Source: Cervus elaphus (taxonomy: Eukaryota; Chordata; Mammalia; Artiodactyla; Cervidae). Taken from it: a stretch of 64,000 nt of DNA. Each line of letters starts with the position of its first letter. The first letter of the stretch is position 1. The notes under the pieces are model-generated. The model saw nothing but the letters and a program-made list of their open reading frames with translations. It was not told where the DNA came from and did not search any database. Of this stretch, positions 45,410-57,796 are shown one piece after another. The stretch spans positions 83,747,552 to 83,811,551 of the forward strand of contig NC_057815.1 of assembly GCF_910594005.1 (NCBI RefSeq), in the 5' to 3' direction. The position numbers were made by a program, and so were the translations under genes.

Positions 45410-46785
45410 TATTTAGCACAGATGATCTGTGGAATATCCCACACGAAGGACATTTTTCCACTACCACAGGTTCAAGTATTCAAGTCTTAGTCACTATAAT
45501 GACATGCTAGAACAAAGACTATTCCTGGAAGGAGGAAGGTAAGTTAGTAAATAGGGCTGTAGGAATGTATGGTCCAAAAGCAATCCCTCTGCCTCTTCCC
45601 CTGGCTGACTGCCCTTATGCACCCTGACTTATCATCAGTCCCACAGTCATACAGCAATGAAAAGGAATTGCAGTCAATGAGGGTCCAATAACAGGAATAA
45701 AATTGGCCAACAGTTTGCACAATACTTTTGTTCCTGAAAGGGCTTTATTACCATCAAGCCTATAAGCAAGCATGAAGTCCAGGTGACTGCTCTGAGGTTT
45801 GATCCATTAAAGTTTGAAAGCCTTCTTTATTTGCTTGGATGCATAGTTCAGAGTGCAATCAATTATCATTTGCCATTCATAGGTGCTTTTGCAAAATTTC
45901 CCTCTGAAGTAGCAGAGGAACTATTCCTTAGAGAAAACAGGCCACACAAGACATTTGAAAGTCTAGTTATTTTTAGTGATGTCGAGTGGATATCTCTTGC
46001 TGAAACTAAGAAAAGCAATGCTTTTACTCTCTTCCTATGAGCTGGAAAAGAAAGAATTAGATTTCTGAAACATCTCTGATTATCCAGCTTTCTTCTATTC
46101 AATCACATTAAGGTTTAAACCAATCAGGAAAGAACTTAAAGATGATTCTGTGTTTCCTGCAAAAAAGGTTATACTTTAAAGAAAGGCATTTTTATTTAAC
46201 CAACCTCTGTTTGGAAAAAAAAAAATCATCCTAGTTTGGGTAGACGTGTCACAAACAAGTCTGTTTCTCTGACACTAGCAAAGGACTTAGCATGCTGCCT
46301 AGTAAGCACTCAAAACATGTTGGTTGTTAAATGCCAGGTGAGAAAGAAAAGGGCAAAACAAGTTGTGATGACTTTTAAAGACCAATCTGGAATGTTCCAT
46401 GCTATCTACAGAGTGAGTACAAATCCTCCATCTCTTTCAATACATATGAAGCTTACCCTGAGTATTTCCACACTCTAAGATCTGTATTTTCTAGGCTTTT
46501 ATTATATATTGATGCACCCTTTTCTTCATTATACACTAGATTTTTAAGTTAATTATTTTTAATTGTATCCATATGTAAGTCTTATTTCTATTAGTTGCAC
46601 ATCTTCTGTTGTAACTCTATTTTGGCTTTGCCCAGGGGAAGTTACTAAACTGATGGTTCTGGCATGGAGGAAAGATAAGTACAATGAAATGGCCACAGAA
46701 TCATTCCCTTAACATCCACTTTACTCCAGGCTTGTGGGGTTGGGATGCTGGGAGGGACTGACTATCAGATGAAAACCTAGGAGGT
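45410..46785. other. Non-coding sequence, nothing firmly recognised
   Basis: About 1.4 kb. 'tagtaagcactcaaaacatgttgg' at about 46299-46322 resembles an L2/MIR 3' tail. The ORF at 45783-46040 shows no family features. Confidence 0.45.
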
Positions 46786-46789
46786 ATAG

Positions 46790-46876
46790 GACTTTCCTGG
46801 AGGTCCAGTGGTTAAGACTTTGCCTTCCAATGCCTGGGGTTCAGGTTTGATCCCTGGTTGGGGAGCTAAGATTAAA
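46790..46876 (+). mobile_element. CHR-type SINE head fragment
   Basis: 'gactttcctggaggtccagtggttaagactttgcc' followed by 'caggtttgatccctggttggggagc' is the tRNA-like head only. Confidence 0.78.
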
Positions 46877-47054
46877 ATTAGTGATTATCTCATATAGAAA
46901 TGTTCTTTAAATTTTCACTCTTATGACCTAAGTTTTTTACTAGAATTCATTAGACTCCTATACCAATATTTGTTCCTCTCCAACTCAGCCTCTGCATTCC
47001 TACAGATGAATCATTCTAAAATGCTATTTTCACGATAGTATAGAAAGTACAAAA

Positions 47055-47214
47055 TTGAAAGAGTTAGTTGCTCAGTTGTGTCTGACTCTTTTTGACCCCA
47101 TGGACTGTAGCCAGTAAGACTCCTCTGTCCATGGCATTTTCTCCAGGCAAGAACACTGGAGTGGGAGAAAAAAAAAAAAGAATACTGGAGTGGGTAGCCA
47201 TTCCCTTCTCCAGA
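47055..47214 (-). mobile_element. Bov-tA fragment with internal duplication and A-run
   Basis: The tail and body are present, but the tRNA head is missing. 'gaacactggagtggg' at 47152-47166 is followed by 'agaaaaaaaaaaaa' and then by a second near copy, 'gaatactggagtggg', at 47181-47195. One copy of this block is normal for the family. Confidence 0.82.
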
Positions 47215-47574
47215 ATTACCCTGGTCTAAACCATGCAGTGGTGTCCCACTGATGAAACCTTTCATGCTTTCCCCTCCCTGGCTTCAAGATCCATCACAAT
47301 GGAGACTTTAATGTTCTAGCTTTATCTTCAGTTTTTGACCAAGTGTCATAAATATCTGTCAGTTTAGTCCCTTTAAGTATTCCCTGATGCCTGTTACTTT
47401 TCAGCTTCAGATATCTACTCCCTTTCATTTTTTCCTACTAAGAATTCCCTTCTTAATCAAGTTCTATCAGTCTTTTGTTGGATAAATATCTCCTCCTTCA
47501 TTGTCATGTGAACGTAAAGTCATTTCTCTTCACAAGAGACAATGAGCTTATTTCCCCTCTGTCAATAATTTCCC
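47215..47574. other. Non-coding sequence, nothing recognised
   Basis: About 360 bp pyrimidine-rich spacer. Confidence 0.4.
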
Positions 47575-47760
47575 AGCTTGGCTTATCATCAGAATTACCT
47601 GTGGATATTTTTGAAAGTGCAATTATATGTCTTCAGCTCCAGAGGTTCCAATTCAATATATCTGGAGTAAGAGCTATGAATCTTTACTGATAGAAAAAAA
47701 ATTGTATATAAAACCAGGTGACTTCTGATGATCAACCAGGTTCAGAAATCACTCTGCTAG
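47575..47760 (+). mobile_element. MER5A-like hAT DNA transposon remnant
   Basis: 'tcatcagaattacctgtggatatttttgaaa', 'cagaggttccaattcaatatatctggagtaagagc' and 'ccaggttcagaaatcactctgc' fit the order of a MER5A-type element. Diverged. Confidence 0.5.
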
Positions 47761-50250
47761 AACATTTAATTATTTTGCCCTAATGGCTTCATTTTCATTT
47801 TATCATCATTATCATCATCATCATTTTGTCATTTCATGTATCACAAAAATATCCTTGATGGCTGGATATGTCTCATCCATCAAGGTAAAATTTATAGAAG
47901 GCATTAAAATCTTTTCTGATTTAAATGATGGATATGTTGTGACTTAGTAATAATCTATTTGACAATTATTTTGACTTTTTTCTTGTACTCAAAGAATACA
48001 TATATGAAAATATGGTCTTATTCTAACAATAAACAAAAATTCCACTTGATTGTACTGTGGAGATTTCCAGATTAGAATATGAATTTGTTTAACTAACATG
48101 CCTTTCCTTTATGACAAGAAAGGCAAGAATATCTATTAAGTGAAAACTTTTAGGAACTTTTAACAGAGCTTTATTCTTGTATCCTGCTGCTCTCACAAAA
48201 TATTTTCACAGGTACAAAGATGTGGGCTCCTTCTTGATAAATTAATTTGAAATCCCAGTAGGAGATGTGTATTCTGTACACCTTTGATATAGGTGAAAAT
48301 CCACGTGTGCAAATTGTGTTCATGAGACAAGAACCAAAGTGAAAATGAGTGTTAGTCTTCAAAAGATTGTATGTTTTTAGTCAAATGATGAAAAAAAGAA
48401 AAGACGGTAGTCATTAGAGTAAAAAAGAAGAAGAAAAATGTTTTGATCTATCATAAGATGGGGGGGAGATGAGAGAGAGGTGAGAGGAAAAAAGAAAGAA
48501 AATGAGAAGACAAGGAGAAAACATAAAGAAATATTAAGGTAAAGGTAATTTAAAAGGAAGGATAAAAGGGAGAGTGAAAGATATCATCAAGGGTCTTCAT
48601 GAGCTGTATACATCCACATGGGGAATACTCAGTTTTATAAAAATTATAGTTTATTCCAACTCAAGTGTCTTCAAGTAAAATAATGCAAAATAATGGATAC
48701 GGTATTGGCAATTGGAGGGCACTGTGTAAGTAAGGAGCTCAAAATTTAGTTTTATTACCATCACCATGTATCTGCTTCTGATCGTGACTCTTGATGTTAT
48801 TAGGGACATGGGCCCTAGAAATTCTTGATTCAGTCTTTGTTGAGTCACTCGACACTGACTTCTTAATAAGTGATATTCATAAAGAGAACACAAGGAAGAC
48901 TCTTAAAAGAGGAGCAACAAATGGCAATCAGTATAGCTCTTTATTAGGGGGAGATTTTGCAACCAAGGCAACAAAGCCACTCTGACTAAAAGGAACGGTC
49001 CCGGGCACAAGGCGGGAAAATGGAATGAAGAGGGACTGAGCCCAAGGACGACTGCCAGCCATGCAGATACAGTCGTCTGAACACCAAATGTGCCATTTTA
49101 GGAACGGCATGACACTGAGACATAAATTCCCATCTAAAAAGTGTACCAGCAATGACTTTTGATAATTACCAAAGGAATTATCATTTCAAGATTGATGTGT
49201 GAATTGAAGCGGGCTTATAAGCACCTGCCAAAACAGGCAAGAGAAGAACCACTTAATGCCAAGACTTGCTTCCTGTGCTTCAGTCATATTTTATAACCAT
49301 TTTGGCTCCTGTCCTAATATTCAAGTGAGTTTAATTCCCAGCAACACTGCATGTAAGGTGTGCAGACACAAACTTGGAATGCTGAGATAGAAAATCCAAT
49401 ACCGATCTTAACAGAGTTTATAGAAAAAGCAAAGCTCGTGTACAGAGCAGAAGGTGGCTAAATATCAGTGCAGACTTGTGGGTGGATATGGATTGTGTGC
49501 AGAGATTCAGCGTAACCTCAATTCTCCAGAATAGAGCAAAAAAAGTTAGGAACAACTTCTGGATTGCATAAAGGGACTTCACTGAGTTTATTTGCTTTGT
49601 AACACAGAGGAGGCCCCCAAGCTAACAGTAAGGGCCAATTTATTTGTAATTTAGATACACATTTCAGTTAAATTATTATCAGATTCCCAAGCCAGAGCAG
49701 CTCAGAGTAAACCAGAAGTTGAGGTGGGGAAAGGCTGCTATAAGAAAACACAAAAGTTACAGCAAATAATTAAATCACATAAGCACTCCAAAACTCTGTC
49801 AAAATAATTCAAAATGTAAGAAGTCTGGGTTTATTTACTGCAGTTGCTAGAAGTTATACAGAACTTTTGACTCAAAGTTCTTTGAATTATCAGCTATTGA
49901 CCTTGGGTCATCACAAAGTGCAATCTATTTATCCTTGTCTGTGTATTACAGCTCAATTACAAACACAGCTCAAATACAAACACATACAGATAGAAAATGA
50001 GAGGGAAACATATCTATCCAAGCATTCAGACTCAACCTGAAATTTAAATATTAAAGAAATCACCAAAATATTTAATACAAATAATGTTTGAAAAGATAAA
50101 CATTATCTAAAACTTTGTTATCTACAGAAGTTTTCAATTTGATAAATTTAAAAAAACATGTATAATCATTTTTCCTTGTTATCTTCCTCTTTAAGGAACT
50201 GATAGATATTTTCCCTTAAGTAAAGAAGCAAAATATTTATACACTGAAAA
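47761..50250. other. Longest stretch without a recognised element
   Basis: About 2.5 kb. An (ATC)n run lies at about 47803-47825 and a purine-rich tract at 48462-48534. 48900-49140 holds a modestly GC-richer patch. No ORF with recognisable family features and no young repeat was found. It may be old single-copy sequence. Confidence 0.5.
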
Positions 50251-50575
50251 ACACAAATTATAGTTGAATGAAATTAAAGATGACACAAATAAATGAAGAT
50301 ACATTCCATGTCCATGGTTTGGAAATCCAGTATTGTCGAAATGTCCAAACAACTCACTGTAATCTACAGATTCAATGCAATCCATATCAAGATCTCAATG
50401 GAATTTTTTTTTCTTTTTTTGCAGAAAGGGAAAAAAAATCCTAAAATTCATAACCTAAATAACCAAGACAAACTTGAGAAAGAAAACAAAAATTCAGACC
50501 TCAGAATTCCTGGGATCAAAACACATTAAAAGGTACAGTAATCAAAATGGTATGGTACTGGCATTAAAAAATCAT

Positions 50576-50635
50576 ACAGAACATAATTTTGATTGTATGA
50601 TTTTTTATTTTTATACAATCAAAATCATGTTCTGT
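50576..50635. repeat. 23-bp inverted repeat at a SINE 5' junction
   Basis: The left arm 50576-50598 and right arm 50613-50635 are reverse complements except for one base, with a 14-base A/T-rich loop. The left arm overlaps the target duplication of the SINE insertion, and the right arm merges with the truncated SINE start. Confidence 0.92.
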
Positions 50636-50712
50636 GGACAGAGGAGCCTGGCAGGCTATGGTCCATGGGGTTGCAGAGAGTCGGACACAACTAAAGCGAC
50701 TAAGCATACAAG
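50586..50712 (+). mobile_element. 5'-truncated Bov-tA with foldback junction
   Basis: The 3' part of a Bov-tA ('ggacagaggagcctggcagg', 'gagtcggacacaactaaagc') begins at about 50632. It is preceded by roughly 46 bp that are not SINE and that form the inverted repeat. A perfect 13-bp target duplication, catacagaacata, lies at 50573-50585 and 50713-50725, so the extra bases are part of the insertion. Confidence 0.9.
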
Positions 50713-51366
50713 CATACAGAACATAGAGTTCAGAAATAAACCCAAGCATATATAGTCAATGATCTTTGACAGAGGGGATGAGCTCCACAATGAAGAACAG
50801 ACAATTTCTTCAAATGATGTTGAAAAAAACTGGACTTCTACATGCAAAAGAAAGTGAACTTTATTTTGTACCATTCACAAAAATCAACTCAAAATGGATT
50901 AAAGACTTAAGTATAAGATCTTCAATTATAAAACTCCTAGCAGAAAACATAGGGGAAACTTCATGAGATTGGCTTTGGCAATGATTTCTTGGCTAATGCA
51001 CCAAAAGCAAGTACAACAAAAACAAGAATGAACAAATGAGACTACCTCAAACTAAAAGCTTCTGGATAGTGTATGAAATAATCAACAGCTTGAAAAGGCA
51101 ATCTGCATAATGGGAGAACATACTTGAAGGCCAAATATATGATAAAAGGTTAAAATTCAAAATATATAGGCAAATCCAACAACTCAACAACAAAAAATAA
51201 TAATAATCCAATTAGTACACAATACATGAGTAGACATTTTTGAAAAGGAAATATACAAATGACCAACAGGTATAGGGAAAGATGCTCAATATTACTAATC
51301 ATCAGGGAAATACAAATCAAAACCACAATAAGATACAAAATCTTATGTGTCTATGTAGAATAGGAT

Positions 51367-51367
<1 letters not shown>

Positions 51368-51406
<39 letters not shown>
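51368..51406. repeat. (TG)n microsatellite inside old L1
   Basis: Pure TG run of about 19 units. Confidence 0.97.
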
Positions 51407-51408
<2 letters not shown>

Positions 51409-52306
51409 TAACAGAAAACAACAGATGTGGTGAGGATGTGGAAAATTTGGTACCCCTGTGCAATCTTGGTGAATGCAAAATCAGGCAGCTGCTGTGGAAA
51501 CAATGTACAGATTTCTCAAAAAACAAAAACTAGAACCATAACATGGCCCAGCAATCCTGTTTCATCTTGGTATTTATCCAGAAGAATCAGAATCTCAAAT
51601 CTCAAACAGATAATTGCACTCCTATGTTCACTGAAACATAGTTCACAACAGCCAAAAGGTAGAAACAGCCTGAATGTCCATCAAGAGATAAATGGACATC
51701 CAAAATGTGGTTCATGCATGCTATGGAATACTATCTCATGTTTAAAAAGGAAATTCTGTCATGTACTATAACAAATGAATCCTGAGAACATTATGCTAAA
51801 TGAAGATAATAACAGAAAGAAAAACTGCATGATGTCACTTATAAGTTCAGTTCAGTCGCTCAACTGTGTCCCACTCTTTGAGACCATTTGGACTGCAGCA
51901 CGCCAAGCCCCCCTGTCCATCGCCAACTCCCAGAAACTATTCAAACTCAGGTCCATCGAGTTGGTGATGCCATCCAACCATCTCATCCTCTGCCGTCCCC
52001 CTCTCCTCCTGCTTTCAATCTTTCCCAGCATCAGGGTCTTTTCCAGTGAGTCAGTTCTTCATATCAGGTGGCCAAAGGACTGGAGTTTCAGCTTCAGCAT
52101 CAGTACTTCCAACGAATATTCAGGACAGATTTCCTTTAGGATTGACTGGTTTGATCTCCTTGCAGAACAAAGGACTCTCAAGAGTCTTCTCCAATACCAG
52201 AGTTCAGAAGAATCAATTCTTCAGTGCTCAGCTTTCTTTATGGTCCAACTCTCACATCCATACATAACTATTGGAAAAACCACAACTTTGACTAGACAGA
52301 CACTTA

Positions 52307-54300
52307 CTAGTTAGCAAAGTAATGTCTGCTTTTTAATATGCTCTCTAAGTTTCTCATAGCTTTTCTTCCAAGGAGCAAGTGTCTTTTAATTTCATGGCTG
52401 CAGTCACCATCTGCAGTGATTTTGGAGCCCAAGAAAATAAAGTCTGCCACTGTTTCCATTGCTTCGCTATTTATTTGCCATGAGGTGATGGGACCAGATG
52501 CCATGATCTTAGTTTTCTGAATGTTGAGATTTAAGCCAACATTTTCACTCTCCTCTTTCACTTTCATCAAGAGGCTTTTCAGCTCTTCTTTGCTTTCTGC
52601 CATAAGGCTGTTGTCATCTGCATATCTGAGGTTATTGATATTTCTCCTGGAAATCTTGATTCCAGGTTCTGCTTCATCCAGCCCAGCATTTCTCATGATG
52701 TACTCTGTATATAAGTTAAATAAGCAGGGTGATAATATACAGCCTTGACATACTCCTTTCCCAATTTGGAACCAATCTGTTGTTTCATGCCCAGTTCTAA
52801 CTATTGCTTCTTTTTAACTGCTGCTTTTTTTCCTGCATACAGATTTCTCAGGAGGCAGGAAAGGTGGTCTGGTATTCCTGTCTTTTTAAGAATTTTCAAC
52901 AGTTTGTTGTGATACAACAGTCAAAGTCTTTGGTGTAGTCAACAAAGCAGAAGTAGATGTTTTTCTGGAACTCATGTGCTTTTTTCAATGATCCAATGGA
53001 TGTTGGCAATTTGATCTCAGGTTCCTCTCTCTGCCTTTTCTAAATCCAGGTTGAACATCTGGAAGTTCATGGTTCATGCACTTTTTGGAGCCTGGCTTGG
53101 AGAATTTTGAGCATTAATTTGCTAGCATGTGAGATGAGTGCAATTGTGCAGTAGTTTGAACATTTTTTGTCATTGCTTTTCTTTGGGATTAGAATGAAAA
53201 CTGCCCTTTTCCAGTCCTGTGGCCACTACTAAGTTTTCCAAATTTGCTGGCGTTTTGAGTGCAACACTTTCACAGCATTATCCTTTAGGCTTTGAAATAG
53301 CTCAACAGGAATTCCATCACCTCCACTAGCTTTGTTTGTAGTGATGCTTCCTAAGGCCCCCTTGACTTCACATTCCAGGATGTCTGACTCTAGGTGAGTG
53401 ATCACACCATTGTGGTTATCTGGGTCATGAAGATCTTTTTTCTACAGTTATTCTGTGTATTCTTGCCACCTCTTCTTAATAACCTCTTGCTTCTGTTAGG
53501 TCCATCCAATTTCTGTCCTTTATTGTGCCCATCTTTGCATGGAAAATTCCCTTGGTATCTCTAATTTTCTTGAAGTGATCTCTAGTCTTTCCCATTGTAT
53601 TGTTTTCTGCTATTTCTTTGCATTAATAACTGAGGAAGACTTTCTCATCTCTCCTTTCTATTCTTTGGAATTCTGCATTCAAGTGAGAATATCTTTCCTT
53701 TTCTCCTTGGCCTTTCACTTCTCTTCATCTCTCAGCTATTTGTAAGGCCTCCTCAGACAACCATTTTGTCTTTTTGCATTTCTTTTTCTTGGGGATGGTC
53801 TTGATCACTGCCTCCTGTACAGTGTCAGGAACCTCCGTCCATAGTTCCTCAGGCACTCTATCTATCAGATCTGATCCCCTGAATCTGTTTATCACTTCCA
53901 CTGTATAATAGTAAGGGATTTGATTTAGGTCATACCTGGATGGTCCTGTGGTTTTCCCTACTTTCTTCAATTTCAGTCTGAATTAGGCAATAAGGAGTTC
54001 ATGATCTGAGCCACAGTCAGCTCCCAGTCTTGTTTTTGCTGACTGTATAGAGTTTCTCCATCTTTGACTGCAAAGAATATAATCATTCTGATTTTGGTGT
54101 TGACCATCTGGTGATGTCCATGTGTAGAGTCTTCTCTTGTGTTGTTGGAAGAGGGTGTTTGCTATGACCAATGTGTTCTCTTGGCAGAACTCTATTAGCC
54201 TTTGCCCTGCTTCATTCCGTATTCCAAGGCCAAATTTGCCTGTTACTCCAGGTGTTTCTTGAATTCCTACTTTTGCATTCCAGTCGCCTATGATGAAAAG
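52307..54300 (-). pseudogene. BovB endonuclease/reverse transcriptase, disrupted
   Basis: RTE-type LINE protein, read right to left. The endonuclease GDWN motif is at 54277-54288 and the catalytic GSDH motif at 54001-54012. A linker follows with the Lys-rich 'IPKKKKCKK' segment near 53795. Next come RT fingers and palm with many breaks between 52750 and 53720, the YADD motif at 52613-52624, and the RT C-terminal part to 52307. Open pieces are 53983-54171, 53725-53970 and 52307-52696. Stops and frameshifts between them rule out a working protein. Domain order and active-site residues are otherwise as expected for BovB. Confidence 0.88.
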
Positions 54301-55282
54301 GACATCTTTTTTTGGTTTGTTAGTTCTAGATGGTCTTGTAAGTCTTCGCAGAACTGTTCAACTACAGCTTCTTCAGCCTTACTTGTTGGGGCATAGACTT
54401 GGATTACTGTGACACTGAATGGTTTGCTTTGGAAATGAACAGAGGTCATTCTGTCATTTTTGAGATTGCATCCAAGTACTACATTTCAGACTCTTTTGTT
54501 GTCTATGATGGCTACCCCACTTCTTCTAAGGGATTCCTGCCCACAGTAGTAGATATAATGGTCATCTGAGTGAAATTCACCCATTCCAGTCCATTTCAGT
54601 TCACTCACTGATTCCTAAAATTTCAGTGTTCACTCCTGCCATGTCCTGTTTGACCACTTTCAATTTACCTTGATTCATGGACCTAATATTCCAGGTTCCC
54701 ATGCAATATTGTTCTTTACAGCATTGGATTTTACTTCAATCACCAGTCACATCCACAACTCAGTGTTGTTTTTGTCCTGGCTCCATCTCTTCATTATTTC
54801 TGAAGTTATTTCTCTACTCTTCTCCAGTAGTATATTGGGCACCTAACAACCTGGGGAGTTCATCGTTCAGTGTCTTATCTTTTTGCCTTACATACTGTAT
54901 ATGGGGTTCTCAAGGCAAGAATACTGAAGTGGCTTGCCATTCTCTTCTCCAGTAGACCATGTTTTGTCAGAATTCTCCACCATGACCCATCCGTCTTGGG
55001 TGGCCCTACAGGGCAAGGCTCATAGTTTGATTGGGTTAGACAAGGCTGTGGTCCATGTGATCAGTTTGATTAGTTTTCTGTGATTGTGGTTTTCAGTCTG
55101 TCTGCCCTCTGATGGAGAAGGATAAGAGGCTATGGATGCTTCCTGATGGGAGAGATTGGCTGAGGGGGAAACTGGGTATTGTTCTGATGGGCGGGGCCAT
55201 GCTCAGTAAATCTTTAATCCAATTTTCTGTTGATGGGTGGGGCTGTGTTCCTTCTCTGTTACTTGACCTGAGACCAAACTAT

Positions 55283-55857
55283 CAGTTCAGTTCAGTCCTG
55301 TCTGATTCTTTGCGACCCCATAAATCTCAGCATGCCGGGCCTCCCTGTCCATCACTAACTCCCAGAGTTTACTCAAACTCATGTCCATCGAGTAGGTGAT
55401 GCCATCCAGCCATCTCATCCTCTGTCGTCCTCTTCTCCTCCTACCCCCAATCCCTCCCAGCATCAGGGTCTTTTCCAAGGAGTCAACTCTTCACATGAGG
55501 TGGCCAAAGTACTGGAGTTTCAGCTTCAGCATCAGTCCTTCCAATGAACACCCAGGACTTATCTCCTTTAAGATGGACTGGTTGGATCTCCTTGCAGTCC
55601 AAGGGACTCTCAAGAGTCTTCTCCAACACCACAGTTCGAAAGCATCAATTCTTCGGTGCTCAGTTTTCTTCACAGTCCAACTCTCACATCCATACATGAC
55701 CACTGGAAAAACCATAGCCTTGACTAGACAGATCTTTGTTGGCAAAGTAATGTCTCTGCTTTTTAATATGCTATCTGGTTGGTCATAACTTTCCTTCCAA
55801 GGAGTAAGCGTATTTTAATTTCATGGCTGCAGTCACCATCTGCAGTGATTTTGGAGC
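55283..55857 (-). mobile_element. BovB 3' fragment nested within BovB 5' region
   Basis: A 575-bp 3' BovB piece, same orientation as its host, inserted between 'gagaccaaactat' and 'agttgaggtgatgaagataatgg', which are contiguous in the BovB 5' region. A 9-bp duplication, ccaaactat, lies at 55274-55282 and 55858-55866. It encodes the RT C-terminus (55491-55745) with 'YGCESW'. Confidence 0.9.
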
Positions 55858-56219
55858 CCAAACTATAGTTGAGGTGATGAAGATAATGGAGTCCTCCTTC
55901 AAAAGGTCCAGTGCATGCACCGCCTCACTCAGTGCCCCCGACCCTGTAGTGGGCCCCTGCTGACCCACGCCTCCTCCAGAGACTCCTGGACACTCATGGG
56001 CAAGTCTGGGTCAGTCTCTTGTGGGGTCCCTGCTCCTTTCTCCTGGGTCCTGTTGCACATAGGTTTTGTTTGTGCCCCCCAAGAGTCTGTTTCTCCAGGC
56101 CTGTGTAAGTTCTGGTGGCTCTATGCTGGGGTTAATGGTGACCTCCTCCAAGAGGGTGTATGTCATACCCAGGTCTGCTGCACCCAGAGCTCCTGACCCT
56201 GAGGCAGGTCACTTGTAAG

Positions 56220-56465
56220 AGTTATATGAAATAATCAAATTCACAGAAGCAGAAAGTTGAATGGTAGTTGCCAGGGACCACAGGGAGGTAGAAAAGGGGA
56301 GTTGTTCAATATAGAATTTTAGTTATGCAAGATGAAAAAGTGCTATGTTTCTGCTGTATGATGATATAAGTATAGTTAACAAATGCTGTGTAGTACACAT
56401 AAAAATCTGTTAAGATTTCATGCTATTTGTATTTTGCCACAGTTTTTAAAAAGAATATTCATGGG
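56220..56465 (+). mobile_element. Old L1 3' UTR, right part of the split element
   Basis: 'aatcaaattcacagaagcagaaagttgaatggtagttgccaggg' and 'atagttaacaaatgctg' are the L1 3' end that follows ORF2, continuing the element that stops at 51833. Confidence 0.8.
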
Positions 56466-57790
56466 GAAAAAAAACACTTTAGAATAAAATTCAGTGTGTA
56501 CATTGTCAAAGAAAAGCATGTAAATATGAGAACATGAAACATGAGTATATTTTTCAGGATTGATAGCTTGCGTACATTAAACATTCATATGCATGAACAC
56601 ATATACACACATGCATGCACACACACGCTTTTTATCACATTGATGCTATTTTTCTGGACATGTTCCAATATATTTTCCTAAAATACAAGATTCAGAATAA
56701 GCATAATAGTTGATCATGTCTGATCATGCAGAGGACTTTCTATTCTAGACACCATACTTGTTTTAAACCTTGGTAAATCAATCAATCTATATTTGTTCAT
56801 TATAACTGCATATATTTCCATAACCTCATCAGTCCAAGTTAGCATGTCATCATATCAAGCTTGGGGTATAGTTCTTAGACATGGGATTCCACCTACCTGA
56901 ATTCTGTGTCCAGTCTCTTTACAAAATAAATCTGGCATATACTGCTTTTGATCACTAGTTTCATTAATATTGAGTTGAAATATGTCTCTAGTTACCCATC
57001 CCAAGCTATTTGGAACATCATAGTCTTACTCACACCAGAATTTTCTGGCTGACCTTAATCTTCATTTGATTAAAATAAACAAACCCCAACAGACAGTAGT
57101 TTCTCTTTCCATAATAAGTTGAGTGAAGTGTTTTCATAGCATTAAATAAATAAGCTAAGTTAGAAAGGTGAGGGCATTTAAAATTTTATGCCTGATAGAA
57201 ACTGTTAAAATTAGCTCTAATTGGCAGTCTTCAAAAGTTGCATTCAAATTTAATGTAATTCCCTGCTATATTAGAAGAAGCATTCTATAAATCTAAAAAT
57301 TTGAGATAATCTATTCTAATGGATCTCTGTGGTTCTTTGGATATTTGTTGGAGCATTAGTAAATGCCTGTCACAATAAATGTTGGATACATAAACATTCC
57401 ACCACTGAAATAAGTGAAATAAAGTCTGTATATAATTATCTAAGCCTGGAGTCTAATTCTATTTTAAATATAAATTAAAGCACTTTTGCAAGCTTTAAAA
57501 ATGCATGAACTTTAAAGGGAATGAAACCAACATATAAGTCAGAGGAACATGGTATTCTGTTGTGTTCAGATAACCAATAGTTATCTATTACTTCAAAAAT
57601 CCTGCTCATGATTTTTCTATCACCACTACCATGGACTTGCATTTGCAGTTCTTATTTTCAGCAATTCTACATCTACATGGAGGCATCTGATTGTTCTATT
57701 GTATTTTCTAGGATGGAAGAGTCTAGATATTTATATATCAACATAATAATATTTACTTTTTAAATTTTCAAATATTTTTGATGTGGACTA
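56466..57790. other. Non-coding sequence with CA-rich tract
   Basis: CA-rich at 56596-56627. The remaining roughly 1.2 kb is AT-rich and unrecognised. Confidence 0.45.
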
Positions 57791-57796
57791 TTTTTA

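Larger units (their letters stand above)
50258..51833 (+). mobile_element. Old L1 ORF2 region, left part
   Basis: Degraded L1 ORF2 from 'gacacaaataaatgaagatacattccatg' to 'ctaaatgaagataataacag', with many stops and frameshifts. Recognisable coding remnants are 50766-50966 and 51427-51771. The element is broken by a SINE (50586-50712), a TG microsatellite (51368-51406) and the long BovB insertion at 51846. Its 3' UTR resumes at 56220. Confidence 0.82.
51846..56207 (-). mobile_element. Near-full-length BovB LINE inserted in L1, with nested BovB
   Basis: Reverse orientation: 3' terminus at 51846 and 5' end at 56207. A 12-bp target duplication with one mismatch lies at 51834-51845 (gtcacttataag) and 56208-56219 (gtcacttgtaag). 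Without the 575-bp nested BovB and its 9-bp duplication, the element is about 3.8 kb. It includes RT, endonuclease and a GC-richer 5' region (55867-56207), so it appears to reach or approach the 5' end of the family. The surrounding L1 continues on both sides. Confidence 0.9.
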
